Assembly: GCA_002385665.1 (NCBI GenBank) | Contig: DGDX01000056.1 | Location: 1 to 8,500 of the forward strand | DNA length: 8,500 bases | Direction: 5' to 3' | Source of the DNA: Firmicutes bacterium UBA3941 | Lineage (GTDB): Bacteria > Bacillota > Clostridia > Caldicoprobacterales > UBA3941 | Shown here: positions 5,693-8,500 of the stretch, piece after piece | Numbering within the stretch: position 1 is the first letter of the stretch | Layout of the letters: every line of letters starts with the position of its first letter | Notes under the pieces: model-generated | What the model was told of the DNA's origin: nothing | What the model saw: only the letters and a program-made list of their open reading frames with translations | Database searches by the model: none | Program-made: the position numbers and the translations under genes

Positions 5693-5719
5693 TGTAACAA
5701 AACTGGTGAATTTGACACT
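5693..5719 (+). promoter_or_regulatory. Possible ECF-type promoter of the sigma factor operon
   Basis: TGTAACAAAAC (5693-5703) has the AAC-containing -35 type used by ECF sigma factors such as Bacillus SigX. The -10 side (around TTGACAC, 5712-5718) does not match CGAC/CGTC at the usual distance, so only half the promoter is convincing. TTGACA here is too close to the start codon to be the gene's own sigma-A -35. Autoregulation is plausible but unproven. Confidence 0.3.
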
Positions 5720-5741
5720 AATATTATGAAAGGAGAATTTT

Positions 5742-6242
5742 ATGTCCCATATAAAAGATATATATGCGAGATATAAGCAAGACGTATACATATACCTTGT
5801 TAGTCTAACCCATGACCCAATCCTTTCGGAAGATTTAGTGTCAGAAACATTTTTGGCAGCTATTCAATCCTTACATAATTTTAAGGGTAATTCTGATATA
5901 AAGACTTGGTTGTTTTCTATTGCACGAAATAAATGGTATGGGTATTTACGGAAAAACAAATATGCTACGGATCTCGATAGTTTAGCAAAAGTATATCTGT
6001 ACCGGGAAGAAAACCTTGAAAAGTCCTTTATTGATAAAACTATAGCTAATAAAATAATGATGCTCTTAGAGGATGAGGATGAAAGAAAAAGAGGGATAGT
6101 ACTTATGCGAATTGAAGGTTATTCTTTTTATGAAATAGCCATGAAATACAATATATCAGAGAGTTCGGCCAGGGTAATAGATTTTCGTACCAAGAAAAAA
6201 ATCAGGGGAATATTAGAAAAGGAGGGCTTAAGCAATGATTGA
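5742..6242 (+). CDS. ECF-type RNA polymerase sigma factor
   Basis: A 166-residue sigma-70 family protein containing only regions 2 and 4, the ECF plan. Region 2 covers about residues 8-71, with SEDLVSETFLAA (29-40) and the region 2.3/2.4 part DIKTWLFSIARNKW (52-65), which would melt and read the -10 element. Region 4 covers about 105-160, with the helix-turn-helix GYSFYEIAMKYNISESSARV for the -35 element. There is no region 3 and no membrane segment. It starts at ATG 5742, six bases after AAAGGAG. Its stop overlaps the next start by 8 bp (ATGATTGA), so the anti-sigma gene is translationally coupled, the usual pairing for a sigma factor held inactive at the membrane. The signal and regulon are not visible; cell envelope stress is a guess from the partners. 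Confidence 0.92.
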   Translation: MSHIKDIYARYKQDVYIYLVSLTHDPILSEDLVSETFLAAIQSLHNFKGNSDIKTWLFSIARNKWYGYLRKNKYATDLDSLAKVYLYREENLEKSFIDKTIANKIMMLLEDEDERKRGIVLMRIEGYSFYEIAMKYNISESSARVIDFRTKKKIRGILEKEGLSND

Positions 6243-6789
6243 GATCTCTTGCCAGGTGTGTCTCGATTTAATACCATTGGTAAAAGATAATGTTGCAAGT
6301 GAGGATAGCAAAAAACTAGTATTGGAACACATTCGTCAATGCGAAGCTTGTAAAGATGAATTCGAAAATGGATATGGCACCCTTCCGGAAATCAATGATA
6401 ATCGGGTGCTTAAAAAGATAAAAAGACGGATATTTTTTATAGCACTTACGACCGTTATCATTGGTGCCCTGATCGGTATTGGCCTAACGGAAGGTCCGGG
6501 TATGTTCTATAACATAATAATTATCCCACTTGTCGGAGGAATCGCCTATTTTGCGCTAAATAGAAAATCGTTTTACTTTCCCCTTGCGCTATTTATCCTT
6601 TCGTATATCTGGACTTTAATTAAGCATATATCTGATAGTTCTTATCCTACGGATGGCATCCTAAACTTATTCTTAGCTCCTATATTTATGAGTGTTATCT
6701 ACAGTGGGCTTGTTTTATTTGGTATCGCCATTGCATTTTTACTGAAATTTGCATTTAGAAAAGAGGTAGACCATGAAAAAGATAATTAA
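6235..6789 (+). CDS. Membrane anti-sigma factor with zinc-finger (zf-HC2) domain
   Basis: A 184-residue protein whose cytoplasmic N-terminus carries the zinc anti-sigma signature H32-x3-C36-x2-C39 (HIRQCEAC), with C6 and C9 upstream as further possible zinc ligands. After a basic stretch (KKIKRR, 60-65) come about four membrane helices (roughly 66-84, 91-108, 112-129, 145-171) and a charged tail. It should bind and hold the sigma factor encoded just upstream, with which it overlaps by 8 bp. Multi-helix membrane regions are less common than the single-helix RsiW type, so signal transfer may not follow simple regulated proteolysis. It overlaps the next gene by 17 bp, pointing to a tightly coupled operon. 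Confidence 0.88.
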   Translation: MIEISCQVCLDLIPLVKDNVASEDSKKLVLEHIRQCEACKDEFENGYGTLPEINDNRVLKKIKRRIFFIALTTVIIGALIGIGLTEGPGMFYNIIIIPLVGGIAYFALNRKSFYFPLALFILSYIWTLIKHISDSSYPTDGILNLFLAPIFMSVIYSGLVLFGIAIAFLLKFAFRKEVDHEKDN

Positions 6790-7588
6790 AATCATTGCAG
6801 GAATAACGGCATTTATACTAATTGGAATATTGCTTTTTATTGCTAATGGCTTGCTGGGGAATCCTATATCAAAGGGTCTCGCCCAACAAAGTGCACGGAA
6901 ATACATTGAAAAGACCTATCCCGATTTGGATTTAGAGGTCCAAAGGGTTAATTACAGTTTTAAGACGGGAACTTATTTTGCTTATGTCAGATCACAGACC
7001 AGTCTAGATACTCACTTTGATTTGGATATTTCCCTCGCAGGTAAAATACTTCGTGATTCATATGAAAATCACGTTTTGAGTGGTTGGAACACCTGGCAAC
7101 GTATAGATTCCGAGTACCGCATCATGGTTGATAAAGTCTTTATGGCTCCGGATTTTCCATATATCAGCCACATTAATTTTGGTTCTATACAAACAATAGA
7201 AGCCGATAGGGAGGTCGGATCCCTTAGGCCGGCTTATGGGATATCTATAGAGGATTTGGAACTTGATAAGAAATATGATGTCAGGGAGTTAGCAAAAACA
7301 GCGGGGCATATTACTATCTATATAGAAAGCGAAGAGGTCACCATGAAGAAGGCAAGTGAGGTTTTACTTCATCTTAAGGAAATTTTTGATAAAGAAGAGA
7401 TCCCTTTTTATGCGATAGATTTCGTATTGGAAAAACCTCGAAAGGATGATGGTACACCGAATGAATCTATGGAAGAAATCCGGGTGAATGATTTCCTATA
7501 CAGTGATATTTATGAAGCGGGTCTGGAAGAACGGCTTACAAAAGCTGTTGAAGAAGCCCGGTATAATAAGATTAATACTACCATATAA
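6773..7588 (+). CDS. Membrane-anchored YfjL-like protein, third gene of the sigma operon
   Basis: A 271-residue protein with an N-terminal membrane segment (about 4-25, IIKIIAGITAFILIGILLFIA after KK) and no lipobox or clear cleavage site, so most of it (about 28-271) probably lies outside the membrane. The GNPISK...ARKYIEKTYPDLDLEV stretch (29-56) resembles the N-terminal part of the Bacillus YfjL-like family; this is recognition from memory. No catalytic motif is visible. The C-terminal half is charged and may form a second domain (about 160-260). ATG 6773 lies inside the end of the anti-sigma gene, six bases after AGAGGT. Position suggests a sensor, an anti-sigma partner or a target of the sigma factor, but the function is unknown. 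Confidence 0.75.
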   Translation: MKKIIKIIAGITAFILIGILLFIANGLLGNPISKGLAQQSARKYIEKTYPDLDLEVQRVNYSFKTGTYFAYVRSQTSLDTHFDLDISLAGKILRDSYENHVLSGWNTWQRIDSEYRIMVDKVFMAPDFPYISHINFGSIQTIEADREVGSLRPAYGISIEDLELDKKYDVRELAKTAGHITIYIESEEVTMKKASEVLLHLKEIFDKEEIPFYAIDFVLEKPRKDDGTPNESMEEIRVNDFLYSDIYEAGLEERLTKAVEEARYNKINTTI

Positions 7589-7589
7589 C

Positions 7590-7619
7590 TTGACATAGAA
7601 TATAATCACATGGTAAATT
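7590..7619 (+). promoter_or_regulatory. Promoter of the small frame and CNNM transporter
   Basis: TTGACA (7590-7595) and TAAATT (7614-7619) are 18 bp apart, with TGG directly before the -10 (7611-7613) as an extended -10 element. It begins 2 bases after the YfjL-like gene stops. A TATAAT at 7601-7606 has no usable -35. Transcription would start near 7626. Confidence 0.55.
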
Positions 7620-7659
7620 ATCATCAAAGGGTGAATTAATAGAGGTAGGTGGTTAAAAT

Positions 7660-7755
7660 ATGGACGATAGTCCTGCGAGTTTGCGAAATAATAAAGCGTT
7701 ATGGCAATCATTAAAGACCTCAATTGAAAAAATTGGTTATTATATAAGGGCATAG
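7660..7755 (+). CDS. 31-residue small protein or leader peptide before the CNNM gene
   Basis: ATG 7660 follows TAGGTGG (7646-7652) at 7 bases and opens 31 codons ending with TAG 7753-7755. The peptide starts MDDSPASLRNN and continues as a basic amphipathic stretch, LWQSLKTSIEKIGYYIR. It has no cysteine and no membrane helix; I do not recognise it. It has its own promoter (7590-7619), and its stop codon lies inside the 5' arm of the terminator at 7749-7790, so it may be a regulatory leader for the transporter gene at 7829. GGAC-GATA-GTCC (7662-7673) forms a small hairpin over the start region. The acidic, proline-containing start recalls leader peptides such as MgtL whose translation aborts at low magnesium. 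It could instead be an independent small protein or a small RNA. Confidence 0.5.
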   Translation: MDDSPASLRNNKALWQSLKTSIEKIGYYIRA

Positions 7756-7790
7756 AACAATCCATATGTTGGGTTTGTTGTGCCTTTTTT
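7749..7790 (+). terminator. Intrinsic terminator overlapping the small frame's stop codon
   Basis: GGCA (7749-7752) pairs with TGCC (7781-7784), AACAA (7756-7760) with TTGTT (7775-7779), and CCA (7762-7764) with TGG (7770-7772), separated by small bulges that include the TAG stop; six T follow (7785-7790). It lies before the CNNM gene, which has no other evident promoter, so some readthrough or conditional antitermination is expected. Confidence 0.75.
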
Positions 7791-7812
7791 GTTTAGCCAG
7801 TTTTTTCTCATG

Positions 7813-7831
7813 AGGAGGATGTATTTAATTG
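7813..7831 (+). promoter_or_regulatory. Ribosome binding site and TTG start of the CNNM gene
   Basis: AGGAGG (7813-7818) is 10 bases before TTG 7829-7831. The codon directly upstream in this frame is TAA (7826-7828), and the nearby ATGs at 7810 and 7819 are in another frame, so TTG is the only sensible start that keeps the whole first helix. Confidence 0.75.
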
Positions 7832-8500
7832 TTTACAGAATTTTTGGTTTTAATAATACTCATAGTGCTAAATGCATTTTTTGCAGCTTCAGAGATTGCT
7901 CTTATTTCATTAAATGATAATAGGATTAGACTAAAGGCCGAAGAAGGTAATAAGAAGGCCATACAGATCAAAAAGTTATTGGATGAACCAAGTAGATTCC
8001 TGGCAACTATTCAAATTGGTATTACTCTTGCAGGCTTTCTTGCCAGTGCTTTTGCTGCTGACAGTTTTGCCGGTAGGCTTGTTACTCTAATTAAACGTAC
8101 TGGGGTTCAAGTTCCAGAAGTTTGGCTTAAGAATATTTCTGTTATCCTTATAACTATTATATTGTCGTATTTCACTCTTGTTTTAGGGGAATTAGTGCCT
8201 AAAAGGCTTGCTATGAAGAAAGCAGATTCCATTTCCAATTTTGTTGTTGGTCCGCTTAATTTTCTATCGTCAGTAACCTCTCCTTTTGTTAGTCTGCTTA
8301 CTGCATCTACCAATTTCGTAGTTAGACTGTTTGGTGTGGATCCAAGCGAGGAAGATGAAAAAATTACAGAAGAGGAAATTCGTATGCTCGTCGATATAGG
8401 CGGAGAAAAAGGGACTATAGATCAGAGCGAGAGGGAAATGATAAACAATATTTTTGAATTTGATAACACGATTGTGACCGATATAATGACACATAGAACG
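7829..8500 (+). CDS. CNNM/CorC (HlyC/CorC) family transporter, 5' part
   Basis: The first 224 codons of a gene that leaves the window still open. The start MFTEFLVLIILIVLNAFFAASEIALISLND is the hallmark of the CNNM (DUF21) domain: the first helix with the conserved small-residue and E22 pattern. Further helices lie about at residues 50-72, 93-118 and 134-170, with the conserved GELVPKRLA (120-128). A cytoplasmic linker TEEEIRMLVDIGG follows, and then the beginning of the CBS pair, SEREMINNIFEFDNTIVTDIM, with THR where most relatives have TPR. Family members (CorC, MpfA, YhdP types) export magnesium or cobalt or are called hemolysin-like; complete ones have about 420-450 residues with two CBS domains and a CorC_HlyC domain. 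Start codon TTG. The upstream leader with a terminator suggests regulated readthrough. Confidence 0.9.
   Translation, partial: MFTEFLVLIILIVLNAFFAASEIALISLNDNRIRLKAEEGNKKAIQIKKLLDEPSRFLATIQIGITLAGFLASAFAADSFAGRLVTLIKRTGVQVPEVWLKNISVILITIILSYFTLVLGELVPKRLAMKKADSISNFVVGPLNFLSSVTSPFVSLLTASTNFVVRLFGVDPSEEDEKITEEEIRMLVDIGGEKGTIDQSEREMINNIFEFDNTIVTDIMTHRT

Noticed and set aside
7590..7606. TTGACA and TATAAT five bases apart read as one promoter
   Set aside because: The spacing is far too short; the TTGACA fits better with TAAATT at 7614-7619.
7496..7765. 89-codon minus-strand frame covering the small frame and the end of the YfjL-like gene
   Set aside because: It runs antisense through a promoter, ribosome binding site and terminator that make sense on the plus strand, and its product looks like random hydrophobic sequence.
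8107..8494. Minus-strand frames at 8107-8313 and 8270-8494
   Set aside because: They are antisense to the conserved CNNM/CBS coding sequence.

Overview
The window is AT-rich DNA with strong AGGAGG-type ribosome binding sites, several GTG/TTG starts, sigma-A promoters and intrinsic terminators with T-runs. Together with the gene families present this points to a low-GC Firmicute, most likely a class Clostridia anaerobe; the genus cannot be told. I see no phage, insertion-sequence, CRISPR, rRNA or tRNA signal. It reads as ordinary chromosome made of short, independently controlled units.

Layout. (1) 1-200: the 3' end of an unrecognised gene. (2) 209-2367: a c-di-GMP signalling unit. A near-consensus promoter (209-237) is followed by a clear class I c-di-GMP (GEMM) riboswitch aptamer (about 258-345), a candidate antiterminator (339-374), an intrinsic terminator (368-397), and then a membrane diguanylate cyclase with dCache, HAMP and GGDEF domains, an intact GGEEF active site and an intact RxxD inhibitory site. 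(3) 2470-3814: an MFS exporter-like gene preceded by a possible 10-codon leader peptide. (4) 3805-4884, minus strand: a membrane acyltransferase (acyltransferase 3 / fucose-4-O-acetylase-like) whose 3' end overlaps the MFS gene by 10 bp; its upstream region holds a candidate promoter, a palindrome and a direct repeat. (5) 5179-5421: a small DUF2007 protein, followed by what looks like the decayed start of an SdpI-family gene and two hairpins, the second a good terminator. (6) 5742-7588: a three-gene overlapping operon of ECF-type sigma factor, zinc-finger membrane anti-sigma factor and a membrane-anchored YfjL-like protein. (7) 7590-8500: a promoter, a 31-codon reading frame, a terminator whose 5' arm overlaps that frame's stop codon, and then a CNNM/CorC (HlyC/CorC) transporter gene that starts with TTG and runs off the window.

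How the parts work together. The cyclase is apparently limited by its own product twice: at the enzyme (I-site) and, if the riboswitch is an OFF switch as the pairing suggests, at transcription. The sigma/anti-sigma/YfjL genes form a typical envelope-stress type module that is co-translated. The most speculative but most interesting part is the 7590-7830 leader, where an acidic, proline-containing N-terminus (MDDSP), a terminator over the stop codon and a downstream ion-transport gene together suggest translation-coupled attenuation, possibly ion-responsive.
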